Of a DNA stretch of 64,000 nucleotides, positions 16,442 through 25,261 are shown piece after piece. Within the stretch, counting starts at the first letter, position 1. Each line of letters starts with the position of its first letter. Under the pieces are notes generated by a model. It did no database searches and was not told the origin of the DNA. It worked only from the letters and a program-made list of their open reading frames with translations. The position numbers and the translations under genes are program-made. The DNA is from Candidatus Peribacteria bacterium (GTDB lineage: Bacteria > Patescibacteriota > Gracilibacteria > Peribacterales > Peribacteraceae), in NCBI GenBank assembly GCA_018652265.1, contig JABICL010000006.1:1-64000 (forward strand), given 5' to 3'.

Positions 16442-16825
16442 TCATTTCTTCCTAAGAAATTCAACCACTAATAACAACCCTACTCCTACAGTAATACATG
16501 AATCCGCTACATTGAAACTTGGCCACCATCCCACATCTATAAAATCAGTTACAAAACCATCGTCGAATCTGTCGAGAATATTTGCAAAAGCACCACCTAT
16601 TATCAATCCAAACCCTATAGATTGAATTTTGTCCTTACGAGATTGCCATCCAAAATACAAAACCAAAATAAGCGCAATGGGTATTAATAATTTCTGAGCG
16701 CTAAAAGGTAAATCTATACCAAAAGCTATACCTGAGTTTTCTACTGTATCTACAGCAGATGACTCTACCATCAATCTGATAGCTACTGATATTAGAAACG
16801 AAGATAATGCTGATATAAATATCAC
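16442..16825 (-). CDS. lspA: Lipoprotein signal peptidase
   Basis: A 127-residue integral membrane aspartic protease that cleaves prolipoprotein signal peptides before the lipidated cysteine. Motifs are ENSGIAFGI (about 29-37) and GGAFANILDRF with TDFIDV and NVADS; the Asp in NILDR and the Asp in NVADS form the catalytic dyad. Four hydrophobic segments are visible. It is shorter than typical LspA at the N terminus. The start is GTG. A substrate in the window is the cyclophilin lipoprotein at 19350. It ends 24 bases before murA. Confidence 0.93.
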   Translation of the reverse strand: MIFISALSSFLISVAIRLMVESSAVDTVENSGIAFGIDLPFSAQKLLIPIALILVLYFGWQSRKDKIQSIGFGLIIGGAFANILDRFDDGFVTDFIDVGWWPSFNVADSCITVGVGLLLVVEFLRKK

Positions 16826-16881
16826 TTTTAATAGTAGTGTAGACAGACAATATATTAGACATCTATTCTACATGTGAAGTT

Positions 16882-18063
16882 ATGTTTCATAAATACGATA
16901 CTCTCCTTCTTGGAGTTACTATCGGGCTCACTTTGTTTGGACTTGCAATGATTGCAAGTGTTAGCGTTTATGAAAGTTTTCAAATAACAACACAACACGT
17001 AAACCAAGGGATTCTAGATGAACCAAATAATTCTTTTTATTTGATTAGGAACTTTTGGCATGTAATCACCGGGCTTGGAATCATGCTATTTCTTGCAACT
17101 ATCCCCTACAGACTGTGGGAGAAGCTTGCATTGCCTCTTTTTCTTATAAGTCTTGGGCTTCTAGTTTCATTATTTATTCCAGGAATAGGAGCAGACTATG
17201 GAACAGCAAGAAGCTGGATATCTGTTGGCCCAATTTCTTTGCAGCCATCTGAATTTACTAAACTTACTTTGATTCTTTATCTCGCAGTATGGCTACAAAA
17301 AAGAGAACAGCTTATACAAACTTTAGAACAAGGATTCTTCCCGTTCGCCATTCTTCTCTCTGTAACAACTTTGCTTGTTGCCATGCAACCAGATCTAGGA
17401 TCGGTACTCGTAATAGTATCTATAGCTGTAACTATGTTCTTTATAGCTGGAGGGAATATTGTACATATTGTAGTTGGAGCTGCAGCAAGTATTTCAGTAG
17501 CACTACCACTAATACTGAGTAAGGCATATATAAGAGCAAGATTTCTCGCTTTTATACGACCAGATGATCCTTCTATAAGTGAAACTATAGGATTCCAAAT
17601 AAATCAGGCTTTGATTGCTGTAGGAAGTGGAAGATTTTTTGGTCAGGGTTATGGAAAATCTATTCAGAAATTTGGATATTTACCAGAAGTTCAATCCGAC
17701 ACAATATTTGCAGCTATGGGAGAGGAGCTTGGCTTTATTCGCATGCTTATAATCCTTACTTTGTTTAGCACGTTAGTTATAAGGGGCTTCAAAGCAGCAA
17801 CTCAAGCACCGGATAGATTTGGGCTGTTAGTCGCTGCAGGAATATCTACATGGATTGGATTTCAAACAGTTATAAATATGTGTGTGAATCTATCTCTTCT
17901 GCCACTTACAGGGATTACCCTTCCTCTTATAAGTTACGGCGGCTCTTCTCATTGGGCATTGCTCGCATCTATCGGAATACTACTAAATATATCTGCATAT
18001 TCTGTACATGAAACTGTTAGAAGAAAAAAGACATCGAGAGTAACAACAGGCATTAGATTGTGA
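16882..18063 (+). CDS. ftsW: SEDS-family peptidoglycan polymerase (FtsW/RodA)
   Basis: A 393-residue polytopic protein with about 10 transmembrane helices. SEDS motifs are visible: RSWISVGPISLQPSEFTKL (about 113-131), GYGKSIQKFGYLPEVQSDTI and GITLPLISYGGSSHWAL near the C terminus. Family members polymerise glycan strands from lipid II with a partner transpeptidase. FtsW and RodA cannot be separated with certainty; murG directly downstream favours FtsW, as in classical dcw clusters. It is divergent from lspA. Confidence 0.9.
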   Translation: MFHKYDTLLLGVTIGLTLFGLAMIASVSVYESFQITTQHVNQGILDEPNNSFYLIRNFWHVITGLGIMLFLATIPYRLWEKLALPLFLISLGLLVSLFIPGIGADYGTARSWISVGPISLQPSEFTKLTLILYLAVWLQKREQLIQTLEQGFFPFAILLSVTTLLVAMQPDLGSVLVIVSIAVTMFFIAGGNIVHIVVGAAASISVALPLILSKAYIRARFLAFIRPDDPSISETIGFQINQALIAVGSGRFFGQGYGKSIQKFGYLPEVQSDTIFAAMGEELGFIRMLIILTLFSTLVIRGFKAATQAPDRFGLLVAAGISTWIGFQTVINMCVNLSLLPLTGITLPLISYGGSSHWALLASIGILLNISAYSVHETVRRKKTSRVTTGIRL

Positions 18064-18095
18064 CATAATTATTTGGAAAAAATCTGTATACAATA

Positions 18096-18206
18096 GAAAG
18101 ATGGAAAGGATTTAAAAGATAGAAAGGAGTGAAAGGAAATGTCATTATTATCAAATATGAGCGCCTCCTTTTAATCCTTTCACTCTTTTCCATCATTTCC
18201 ATCCTT
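18096..18206. repeat. Repeat family D, copy 1 (about 110 bp, purine-arm/pyrimidine-arm inverted repeat)
   Basis: The left arm is purine-rich (GATGGAAAGGAT, AGTGAAAGGA) and the right arm its pyrimidine-rich complement (TCCTTTCACTC, TTTCCATC), separated by an AT-rich centre containing TCATTAT. It is closely similar to 54997-55106 along its whole length. The position between ftsW and murG suggests an effect on transcript end or stability. Confidence 0.8.
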
Positions 18207-18248
18207 AATGTCCACATTATATCCTCCACCTCTGCGTTGATCCTGTAT

Positions 18249-18254
18249 TATAAT
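18249..18254 (+). promoter_or_regulatory. -10 box of murG (near-leaderless)
   Basis: TATAAT is followed by GACCATCC and the murG ATG, so the transcript probably begins at the start codon. murG therefore seems to have its own promoter downstream of repeat D. Confidence 0.6.
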
Positions 18255-18262
18255 GACCATCC

Positions 18263-19333
18263 ATGAGAATACTTTTTGCTGGCGGCGGCTCGGTAGGTCA
18301 TTTGGCTCCATCTGTGGCTGTATGGGAGTCTGTAAAAAATAAAAGCCCTAATGCATCTGCACTATTTGTGTGCTCTTCAAAAAAAGATGATCGCAAATTT
18401 CTAAAAACTCAAAAGGTACGAAAGGCTTCACTTATTGCTCCTAAAGGGAATTCTCTACTATTTATAGTTCTATTCCCAATAGCAATAATCCAATCGTTTC
18501 TCATACTGATTATTTTTCGCCCACATGTAATTTTTTCCAAAGGTGGATATGTATCTGTTCCAATTTGTTTAATTGGATGGGCATTTAGAATCCCAATTGT
18601 TTTACATGAATCCGATAGAGTAATGGGAAGAGCAAATAAATTCCTTATGAAATTTGCAAATCACTTATGTATAGGAACTCCACAAAAAGAAATATCGGAC
18701 GATGATGTAATGACAAACTTAAGCATAGATATAACTGCAACAGGAAATCCTATAAGAGAGAAAATTCTTACAGGATCAAGCGATGGCGGGAAACGGGTTA
18801 CTGGATTTTCTGGAAAACGACCTGTGCTACTTATAATAGGCGGAAGCCAAGGTGCGAGCACTATAAATGAAATTATATGGAATGCATTAGATTCTCTTGT
18901 AGATATCTGTGACATAGTTCACCTCACTGGACGAGGAAAAATGAATCCAAAAAAATCGCATGGAAGATATTTCCAAAGTGAATCATCTTACGAAGAAATA
19001 CATAATATTTACGCAATTGCTGACGTAGTTCTTAGTCGTGCAGGCGCAGGAACAATTGCAGAGTTAAGCTCACTTGGTAAAGCAACTATTCTTGTTCCTA
19101 TTCCAAAGCTTGCATCAGGTCACCAAGAAGAAAATGCTCATTTTATGCAAGTTGCTGGAGCAGCTGTTGTAATTGATCAGAACAATTTAAATCGAACACT
19201 TATATCAACAATAAAAATGCTCGTAGAAGATGAAATCAAAAGAAAAGCTCTATCTGAACGCTTTAGAAGTTTTGCAGATCCTGATGCTGCAGACCGTATT
19301 GCAAACATTCTACTGGTAACAGCAAATAAGTAG
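18263..19333 (+). CDS. murG: UDP-GlcNAc:lipid I N-acetylglucosaminyltransferase
   Basis: A 356-residue GT28 glycosyltransferase making lipid II at the inner membrane face. The N-terminal glycine loop is FAGGGSVGHLAPSVAV (the family form is GGTGGHxxP). Other landmarks are ISPKGGYVS-like FSKGGYVSVPICL, IVLHESDRVMGRANK, LLIIGGSQGASTIN (about 192-205) and the acceptor-domain SRAGAGTIAELSSLGKATILVPIP. The usual Thr in GGTGGH is Ser-Val here. Length is normal. Confidence 0.95.
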   Translation: MRILFAGGGSVGHLAPSVAVWESVKNKSPNASALFVCSSKKDDRKFLKTQKVRKASLIAPKGNSLLFIVLFPIAIIQSFLILIIFRPHVIFSKGGYVSVPICLIGWAFRIPIVLHESDRVMGRANKFLMKFANHLCIGTPQKEISDDDVMTNLSIDITATGNPIREKILTGSSDGGKRVTGFSGKRPVLLIIGGSQGASTINEIIWNALDSLVDICDIVHLTGRGKMNPKKSHGRYFQSESSYEEIHNIYAIADVVLSRAGAGTIAELSSLGKATILVPIPKLASGHQEENAHFMQVAGAAVVIDQNNLNRTLISTIKMLVEDEIKRKALSERFRSFADPDAADRIANILLVTANK

Positions 19334-19349
19334 CGCTAAAGTTTACTAC

Positions 19350-19940
19350 ATGAAAAAATTACTCACATTATCAACCACATTATTTTTACTTGCTTGTACT
19401 TCTACTACCCCTCAAGACACTGTGAATGATACTACAGAACCAAAGACCGACACTCCTGGTGTCACTATGCTTTCTGGCACACACACTGTTGTACTCGAAA
19501 CCTCAAAAGGTGATATCACTTTAGAACTATACGCAGACAAATCACCAAAAACCGTTACCAACTTCGTAACACACGCAAAAAACGGATATTACGATAATCT
19601 TATTTTCCACCGAGTAATTAAAGAATTTATGATCCAAGGAGGAGATCCTCTAGGCACTGGAACAGGAGGAGAAAGTATTTACGGATCAGAATTTGAAGAT
19701 GAAATAAATGATATGCCTATGGTTAAAGGAGTGATTGCTATGGCAAATCGCGGGCCAGGCACAAATGGCAGCCAATTTTTCATAATGCATGGCGAAGAAG
19801 CTCCATGGCTTGTTGGAAACCACACAGTATTTGGAAAAGTAATAGAAGGCATAGACGTACTAGATGTAATTGCAAATTCTGAAACAGGCACAATGGACAA
19901 ACCTGTAGAAGACATCACTTTTAGTGCCAAGGCTTTATAA
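19350..19940 (+). CDS. Cyclophilin-type peptidyl-prolyl isomerase, lipoprotein
   Basis: A 196-residue protein with a lipoprotein signal peptide (MKKLLTLSTTLFLLAC, lipidated Cys16), a Thr/Pro-rich linker, and a cyclophilin domain from about residue 45. Core motifs include NFVTHAKNGYYDNLIFHRVI, MIQGGDP, MANRGPGTNGSQFFI and HTVFGKVIEG. It should catalyse proline isomerisation on the outer face of the membrane. It lies 16 bases after murG and 2 bases before gltX, so the three are likely co-transcribed. Confidence 0.94.
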   Translation: MKKLLTLSTTLFLLACTSTTPQDTVNDTTEPKTDTPGVTMLSGTHTVVLETSKGDITLELYADKSPKTVTNFVTHAKNGYYDNLIFHRVIKEFMIQGGDPLGTGTGGESIYGSEFEDEINDMPMVKGVIAMANRGPGTNGSQFFIMHGEEAPWLVGNHTVFGKVIEGIDVLDVIANSETGTMDKPVEDITFSAKAL

Positions 19941-19942
19941 AA

Positions 19943-21349
19943 ATGCGTACTAGATTTGCCCCATCTCCTACCGGCTACTTACATATAGGAGGACTCCGAA
20001 CTGCACTATTTTCTTACTTAATGGCTAAAAAGGAGAAAGGCACATTCTATCTACGTATAGAAGATACTGATCGTGAAAGACATATAGAAGAAGCTATAGA
20101 TCATCTGAAAGAAATGATGGATTGGGCAGGGTTTAAAATTGACGATGGTCCGTATATACAATCAGAGAGACTTGAGATCTATAAAGAGCATGCTCAGAAG
20201 CTAATGGACTCAGGCAAAGCTTACAGATGCTTCTGCAGCAAAGATCGCCTTGATGAAATGAGAAAGGATCAAGAAAAAAGAAAACAAGCTCCTATGTACG
20301 ATAGAACTTGTGTAAATCTTTCGAAAGAAGAGTCCGAAGAGCGCGCAAAGTCAGAACCACATGTAATTAGATTTCTAGTGCCACGAGGAGAGACAGTTGA
20401 ATTCAATGATCACATAAGAGGCAATGTAAAATTCAAAACTAATACCATAGATGATCAAGTTCTACTTAAGTCAGATGGATTTCCTACATATCATCTCGCT
20501 CATATTGTGGATGATCACCTTATGGAAACTACATTGGTAATACGAGGAGAAGAATGGCTACCCTCACTGCCAAAACACATACTGCTATTTAGAGCTTTTG
20601 GATGGGAACCAGTTGAATATGCTCATGTTCCCCTACTTCTTTCGAAAGGCGGAGGAAAGCTTAGCAAGCGTGACGGAGATGTTTCGGTAGAAAAATATAT
20701 AGAGAAAGGATATTTGCGTGAAGTAATCATAAACTTCATAGCGATGCTTGGATGGAATCCAGGAACAGAAGAAGAAGTATTTTCTATGGAAGAACTTATA
20801 GAAAAATTCTCACTAGAAAGAGTTCAGAAAGGAGGAGCTATATTTGATACTGCAAAATTGGATTGGCTACAGGGACAGTGGATGAGGAAAATGCCTATAG
20901 AAGAATTTTGCAATCAAATTCAACCACTAGTTGTAGAAAAATATCCTGATGCGAATAAAGATTCTGACTTCTTTTCGAAAGCTACTCTCATTCAGGAGAG
21001 GATTACATTCTTTTCGGAAGCCCAAGACATGATGGGATACTTTTATGAAACACCAAAAGTAGAAAAATCCCTACTTGCAAGCGATAAGCAAAAAGTAAAA
21101 GAAGAAGATTTGCCAAAAATATTTGAGATCCTAATCTCAGAATTAGAAAGTATGGAAAACTGGACAGAGGAAGATATCAAAACCAAGCTTTTCGAAGCTG
21201 CAAAGGCAAATGAACTTAAAAATGGACAGTTACTCTGGCCTATGAGAGCAGCACTAACTGGCCTTCCATATAGTCCTGGAGCATTTGAGGTAGCTACTGT
21301 ACTTGGGAAAGATGAAACATTGAACAGGTTAAAATCTGTGATAGGATGA
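19943..21349 (+). CDS. gltX: Glutamyl-tRNA synthetase
   Basis: A 468-residue class I synthetase. The HIGH motif appears as FAPSPTGYLHIGGLRTALF (about 4-22) and the KMSKS motif as GGKLSKRDGDVS (about 236-247). Residues RIEDTDRER follow the first motif. CPR and many other bacteria use a non-discriminating GltX with an amidotransferase, but that cannot be decided here. It ends in TGA, which is read as stop. The 227-residue gene follows after 6 bases. Confidence 0.96.
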   Translation: MRTRFAPSPTGYLHIGGLRTALFSYLMAKKEKGTFYLRIEDTDRERHIEEAIDHLKEMMDWAGFKIDDGPYIQSERLEIYKEHAQKLMDSGKAYRCFCSKDRLDEMRKDQEKRKQAPMYDRTCVNLSKEESEERAKSEPHVIRFLVPRGETVEFNDHIRGNVKFKTNTIDDQVLLKSDGFPTYHLAHIVDDHLMETTLVIRGEEWLPSLPKHILLFRAFGWEPVEYAHVPLLLSKGGGKLSKRDGDVSVEKYIEKGYLREVIINFIAMLGWNPGTEEEVFSMEELIEKFSLERVQKGGAIFDTAKLDWLQGQWMRKMPIEEFCNQIQPLVVEKYPDANKDSDFFSKATLIQERITFFSEAQDMMGYFYETPKVEKSLLASDKQKVKEEDLPKIFEILISELESMENWTEEDIKTKLFEAAKANELKNGQLLWPMRAALTGLPYSPGAFEVATVLGKDETLNRLKSVIG

Positions 21350-21355
21350 TCCCCT

Positions 21356-22039
21356 ATGCCTGAATTGGAAGTAGATATTGAAACAATTAAAGATGGTGAT
21401 TTAACTGAGGCCATTCGTCTTGCAAGAGCAAGTGATGATGTCGGCATAATACACCAACCAGTAACAAGCCCTTCTGTTCCTGAAAAATTTCAAATAGTAA
21501 AAACAGGTACGCCTGATCTTGAAGGCTGGGAAATTTTGAATGGAACAAATCCTAAAACATTACGTAGAATTTTACACAGCCAAGTAGAAGATATTCTTGG
21601 CAACAAAACTCAAAACTTGTTACAGGAGTGCATAAAGCCACTCGAACAACTTGTACAAGAGTTTAAAAGAGTTGAAAAATTAATAGTAACAGAACCTTCT
21701 CCAAGAGAGGGCTTATTGATGCAAATGAGACATGCTGTTGCCAATATATTAAGAGACCCACTTAGAAAAAGCGCCAGAACAAGAGAGGGCATGAGAATCT
21801 CATGTTTCTCACTCGCACGATCAGCTCCACCAAAAATTAGACAACTCATACTCAGTCTAAGAAGTAGAATTACATTGAGCTTTATGTCGAATACATGGAA
21901 TGAAGATGATGATCAAGCATCAGAAAGAATTTCCACCGAATATGAAGAATATCACAATATATATGGAAATGAACTAGCAACATTGAAAGAGTGTGTAGGA
22001 AAATATCTAGACATAGATTGCGATGACACTTCTGATTGA
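21356..22039 (+). CDS. Hypothetical protein downstream of gltX
   Basis: A 227-residue soluble protein, acidic at both ends, mostly helical, with basic patches in the centre (REGLLMQMRHAVANILRDPL, about 121-140). I do not recognise it. It begins 6 bases after gltX with an AGGA overlapping the gltX stop, so it is probably in the same operon. Confidence 0.6.
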   Translation: MPELEVDIETIKDGDLTEAIRLARASDDVGIIHQPVTSPSVPEKFQIVKTGTPDLEGWEILNGTNPKTLRRILHSQVEDILGNKTQNLLQECIKPLEQLVQEFKRVEKLIVTEPSPREGLLMQMRHAVANILRDPLRKSARTREGMRISCFSLARSAPPKIRQLILSLRSRITLSFMSNTWNEDDDQASERISTEYEEYHNIYGNELATLKECVGKYLDIDCDDTSD

Positions 22040-22061
22040 TCCGTGTTACGCTACGCTTACT

Positions 22062-22556
22062 ATGCCTCTACCTCCAGAAATCAAAGACAGACTGAAGAAG
22101 TCTGCTGAATCAAAAGTTTCCATGAAAACATCTGATGGTGATGAAGTTATCGTAGAAGGAAAGACAGGTGTTCCGTTTAATTTGTTTGTTAAGTTGATTC
22201 TGAAGAGAAAAATCCAAACTCTTTTCAAAGATTGGCAAGATGAACCAGTAGTTATCTCATCTGAACTGCTTACTAAAATCGCAAGCGCACCAGAAGACAA
22301 CACAGAAGACAGAAGTAAGATTGTAATCACTGCAATGGTTATAGGATTCTGCGTAGGAATGTTTGCAACTGCGGTAATTTTAGTTGGACTATCATTTTCT
22401 GGAATAGCTGTTGGCTCTAGAGAGCTAGTAGCTGTTATGGGAGCTCTAGGACTTGTAGCACTAGCGGTATTTGCAGCTATGAAAGTTCACACCCGTAAAG
22501 CAAAACAGGGATTCGTAGAGAAAATAGAGGAAATAGCTGAGGTATTCTCAAAATAG
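22062..22556 (+). CDS. Small membrane protein of unknown function
   Basis: The protein (164 residues from the ATG at 22062) has an acidic/basic cytosolic N-terminal part with DGDEVIVEGKTGVPFNLFVKL (about 23-43) and two transmembrane helices (about 98-120 and 127-145). An earlier ATG at 22023 would add 13 residues but overlaps the preceding gene; MPLPPEIKDRLKK looks the more natural start. Function unknown. Confidence 0.6.
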   Translation: MPLPPEIKDRLKKSAESKVSMKTSDGDEVIVEGKTGVPFNLFVKLILKRKIQTLFKDWQDEPVVISSELLTKIASAPEDNTEDRSKIVITAMVIGFCVGMFATAVILVGLSFSGIAVGSRELVAVMGALGLVALAVFAAMKVHTRKAKQGFVEKIEEIAEVFSK

Positions 22557-22560
22557 GGTA

Positions 22561-22597
22561 AATTTGCTATTGAATTTTATATAGAATTTGCTATACT
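22561..22597 (+). promoter_or_regulatory. Promoter and possible operator of the toxin-antitoxin pair
   Basis: TTGAAT (22570-22575) and TATACT (22592-22597) are 16 bases apart, and the antitoxin ATG begins 6 bases later. AATTTGCTAT is directly repeated at 22561-22570 and 22585-22594, overlapping both boxes, a plausible binding site for autoregulation by the antitoxin. Confidence 0.6.
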
Positions 22598-22603
22598 TCT
22601 AAT

Positions 22604-22879
22604 ATGTTTGAAACAATTGCCATTTCAGAGCTTCAAAAAACGCTATCTAGAGTACTCAACTCTACAAAAGGCTTTCTTTATATCCTGTCCAATAACAAAA
22701 AAAAGGGGCTGATAATTGGTGAAGATCTTATGAAATATATGGAAGAGGAGGGAATTTTAGAAGAATATGAAGACGCAATGTTGCTTGAGAAATGTAAAAA
22801 AGAAAGAGTAGAAGCTCACAAGAAAATTTTAAGTGGTGATACTTCCGACTTCCTCACTTTTGATGAATTATGCCAATAG
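22604..22879 (+). CDS. Antitoxin of a type II toxin-antitoxin pair
   Basis: A 91-residue protein with an N-terminal part like Phd/YefM antitoxins (FETIAISELQKTLSRVLN, then GFLYILSNNKKKGLIIGEDL) and an acidic helical C terminus that would wrap the toxin. Its last 10 bases overlap the RelE-type toxin gene, the usual arrangement for translational coupling. Expected to neutralise the toxin and repress its own promoter. Confidence 0.8.
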   Translation: MFETIAISELQKTLSRVLNSTKGFLYILSNNKKKGLIIGEDLMKYMEEEGILEEYEDAMLLEKCKKERVEAHKKILSGDTSDFLTFDELCQ

Positions 22880-23142
22880 AACTAACAAGTGATAATTGCA
22901 AATTTTCAAAGAAATTCAAAAAACAACTTTCTAAACTTAACCCCTCTGTCAAAAAAAATATTGAATCCAAGTTATCATCAATATTTGCAGGAAAACTTAA
23001 AGCAGACTTAAAGAAATTATGTAATTATCAAATCGCTGATTATCGCTTAAAGATTGGTAATTATAGATTACTTATAGCATATGATGAAAAAAATGATGAA
23101 AGTTATTTCATCTCATGCAAACACAGAAAAGATCTCTATTGA
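22870..23142 (+). CDS. RelE/ParE-superfamily toxin
   Basis: A 90-residue basic protein with the RelE fold pattern: KKFKKQLSKLNPSVKKNIESKL helices followed by strands CNYQIADYRLKIGNYRLLIAYD and a C-terminal HRKDLY. RelE relatives cleave mRNA at the ribosome, ParE relatives poison gyrase; the C-terminal His-Arg-x-x-x-Tyr favours an mRNA interferase but is not proof. It is paired with the overlapping antitoxin and ends 6 bases before murB. Confidence 0.82.
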   Translation: MPIELTSDNCKFSKKFKKQLSKLNPSVKKNIESKLSSIFAGKLKADLKKLCNYQIADYRLKIGNYRLLIAYDEKNDESYFISCKHRKDLY

Positions 23143-23148
23143 TACATC

Positions 23149-24072
23149 ATGATCATAAAAGAAAATATTCCCTTGGCTCCAAAAACTACTCTAAAAATTG
23201 GAGGAGATGCTAGGTTTTATGCAGAAATTACAACCAAGGAAGCTTTAAAAGAAGCATACAAATTTGGAGATACAAATAACATTCCAGTAGTAATACTTGG
23301 CTCTGGATCGAATACTATATTTGCAGATGGAACTATAAATGCACTAGTTATAAAAATAGTTACCAGCGAAGTTAAAATAAATGGAAATGAAATAGAGGTA
23401 GACGCAGGAAAAAATCTGGCACAGCTTGTAAACGAACTTGCAGAGCTAAATCTCGATCTCTCCCCTCTTACCGGAATCCCCGGAACTGCAGGAGGCGCTG
23501 TTTTTGGAAATGCGGGACAAGGATGCGGAAAAATATGGATAGATGAGTATGTAGACAGTATTTGTACATTTGAGAAGCGATTAGCGATCAGCGATCAGCT
23601 TGCCACGGCGAAGCGAAGCGAAGACGGGCGATTAGCAGAATCAAACATTGCAAAGAATGAATGTGGATTTGGATACAGAACAAGCATTTTTAAGAACGAT
23701 AAAAAGAATTCAATTATCTGGTCAATAAAACTTAATGTCCCATCTCGGTCAAAAGAAGAAGTGCAAACAGAAATAGAAAGGCTTCTAAAAAAACGCATAG
23801 AATCCCAACCTCATAAAAGAACTGCAGGCTCTTGCTTCTTGAGTTTAGACAAAGAAAATCCTGCATGGAAACTAATAGATGCAGCTAACCTTCGCGGAAA
23901 ACAGATTGGGGGAATAAAAATTTCAGAAAAACATTCAAACTTCCTAGAAAACACAGGTGGAGCTACATTTGAAGATGCAAAGAATCTAATTGCAGAAATA
24001 AAATCAAAAATAGATCAGCCGTTGCCTGTAGAAATGCGACTGATCAACAACGATGGTGAGATCGAGAATTAG
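23149..24072 (+). CDS. murB: UDP-N-acetylenolpyruvoylglucosamine reductase
   Basis: A 307-residue FAD enzyme that reduces UDP-GlcNAc-enolpyruvate to UDP-MurNAc. FAD-binding motifs are VVILGSGSNTIFADG (about 46-60) and LTGIPGTAGGAVFGNAGQGC (about 106-125). The substrate domain shows CGFGYRTSIFKN, the proton-donor region RTAGSCFLSL and a final GGATFEDAKNLI. Residues about 143-163 are encoded by a heptamer repeat and a GC-rich tail, lengthening the loop before CGFGYR. It overlaps a convergent gene by 4 bases. Confidence 0.95.
   Translation: MIIKENIPLAPKTTLKIGGDARFYAEITTKEALKEAYKFGDTNNIPVVILGSGSNTIFADGTINALVIKIVTSEVKINGNEIEVDAGKNLAQLVNELAELNLDLSPLTGIPGTAGGAVFGNAGQGCGKIWIDEYVDSICTFEKRLAISDQLATAKRSEDGRLAESNIAKNECGFGYRTSIFKNDKKNSIIWSIKLNVPSRSKEEVQTEIERLLKKRIESQPHKRTAGSCFLSLDKENPAWKLIDAANLRGKQIGGIKISEKHSNFLENTGGATFEDAKNLIAEIKSKIDQPLPVEMRLINNDGEIEN
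23576..23637 (+). repeat. Heptamer tandem repeat inside murB
   Basis: AGCGATT, AGCGATC, AGCGATC and AGC follow each other at 23576-23599. A GC-rich tail with GCGAAGCGAAGCG runs to 23620, and GGCGATTAGCAG returns to the heptamer theme. The encoded peptide includes RLAISDQLATAKRSEDGRLA. It is in frame and interrupts no catalytic motif. Confidence 0.8.
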
Positions 24073-24338
24073 CTTTCTTCTTTGCCTTCTTCAGACTTCT
24101 CTTCAGCTTCTACAGCCATCAGTAATTCTTCTGCTTTGTTCAAAATTTTATTCGCAGCTGTCCTGGTTATTACCTGTTCTATTACCAATCTATCCAATTC
24201 TTTATTTATAGCACTCAAAGATTCTCCTCTACGAAAAGTAATGTACAAACGTTCGCTCTCCTTGAGGAATGCAATAACAAGCTCACGTTCTTTGCCCCTA
24301 TGTTTATCTAAATCGAAACGATCGTCTTTTTCTAACAC
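24069..24338 (-). CDS. Small acidic helical protein
   Basis: An 89-residue protein starting at GTG, 7 bases after a TATTTT box. It is helical throughout with a Glu-rich C terminus (AEEKSEEGKEES). The segment DRLVIEQVITRTAANKILNK (about 49-68) is faintly like the C-terminal helix of ribosomal protein bS20, but the protein is acidic, unlike bS20, so I do not name it so. Confidence 0.5.
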   Translation of the reverse strand: MLEKDDRFDLDKHRGKERELVIAFLKESERLYITFRRGESLSAINKELDRLVIEQVITRTAANKILNKAEELLMAVEAEEKSEEGKEES

Positions 24339-24398
24339 AACATAGAAAATATTTTATTTACCATAAAAATGAAACCAAATAAGTGCTATTTTATAGCC

Positions 24399-25205
24399 AT
24401 GAAAAGATCTTCTATTTCTAGAAAAGGTGAAAACGGATCTGTAGCAATAATCGGTGGCTCATATCATATGCATGGAGCACCTATATTCTCTGCACTGTCC
24501 GCAGAAGCTTCTGGAGTAGATCTAATATTTCCATATGTTCCACGATGTCACGTCGAAGTAACTAAATCTCATTCTCTAAACTTCATAACTTCACATTTCA
24601 GAGAAAATAATCTTCACGAATGCGATACAGAAGACATATTGGAATCAATCTCAGAAAACAGCACAGTAGTAATAGGTCCTGGACTTACAGTAAGTGAAGA
24701 AACTCAAAATGCAGTATCTTCTATCATTCACGATATAGAAAATCCTTTGGTGATAGATGCATCTGCATTACAAGAATGGACTCTAGAACTTATAAGAAAT
24801 AAAAATGCAGTAATCACACCTCATATAGGAGAGCTAGGCAGAATGATTGGAAAAGATCTGAAGAACAAAGACTTCAAATACAGAAAAAATCTAGTAAAAG
24901 ATATATCTGAGGAATATAAAATAACTGTTCTACTAAAAGGTGCTATAGATATAATTTCAGATGGAGAAAATATAGAAGAAATAGAAGGCGGTAATGCAGG
25001 CCTCACTGTTGGCGGAACTGGAGACGCTCTTGCTGGGCTTATTGCAGGACTAATTGCTCAACATATTAAGCCATTCGAAGCTTGCTGCACCGCTTCTAGA
25101 ATTATCAAACGTGCAGCTACGACTCTTTGCCCAGAAAAAGGATATTCATTTACCACTAAAGACGTCATAGAGAACATTCCACATCTATTACATACATATT
25201 CATAA
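24399..25205 (+). CDS. nnrD: ADP-dependent NAD(P)H-hydrate dehydratase
   Basis: A ribokinase-like (CARKD/YjeF C-terminal) enzyme that repairs hydrated NADH and NADPH. Motifs are GSVAIIGGS near the N terminus, VVIGPGLTVSEET, VIDASAL, AVITPHIGELGRMIG and the nucleotide-binding GGNAGLTVGGTGDALAGLIA. The NAD(P)HX epimerase domain found fused in many bacteria is absent. Length is 268 residues from the ATG at 24399, which follows TATTTT by 6 bases; an upstream ATG at 24369 would add 10 residues. Confidence 0.9.
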   Translation: MKRSSISRKGENGSVAIIGGSYHMHGAPIFSALSAEASGVDLIFPYVPRCHVEVTKSHSLNFITSHFRENNLHECDTEDILESISENSTVVIGPGLTVSEETQNAVSSIIHDIENPLVIDASALQEWTLELIRNKNAVITPHIGELGRMIGKDLKNKDFKYRKNLVKDISEEYKITVLLKGAIDIISDGENIEEIEGGNAGLTVGGTGDALAGLIAGLIAQHIKPFEACCTASRIIKRAATTLCPEKGYSFTTKDVIENIPHLLHTYS

Positions 25206-25261
25206 CTTAAACCTATTTTTCATACCTTGTCTTACAAATATCCCCAGGTAAACTTAAATGT

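Noticed and set aside
24069-24338. Ribosomal protein bS20
   Set aside because: Only a short helix is similar and the protein is acidic, unlike bS20.
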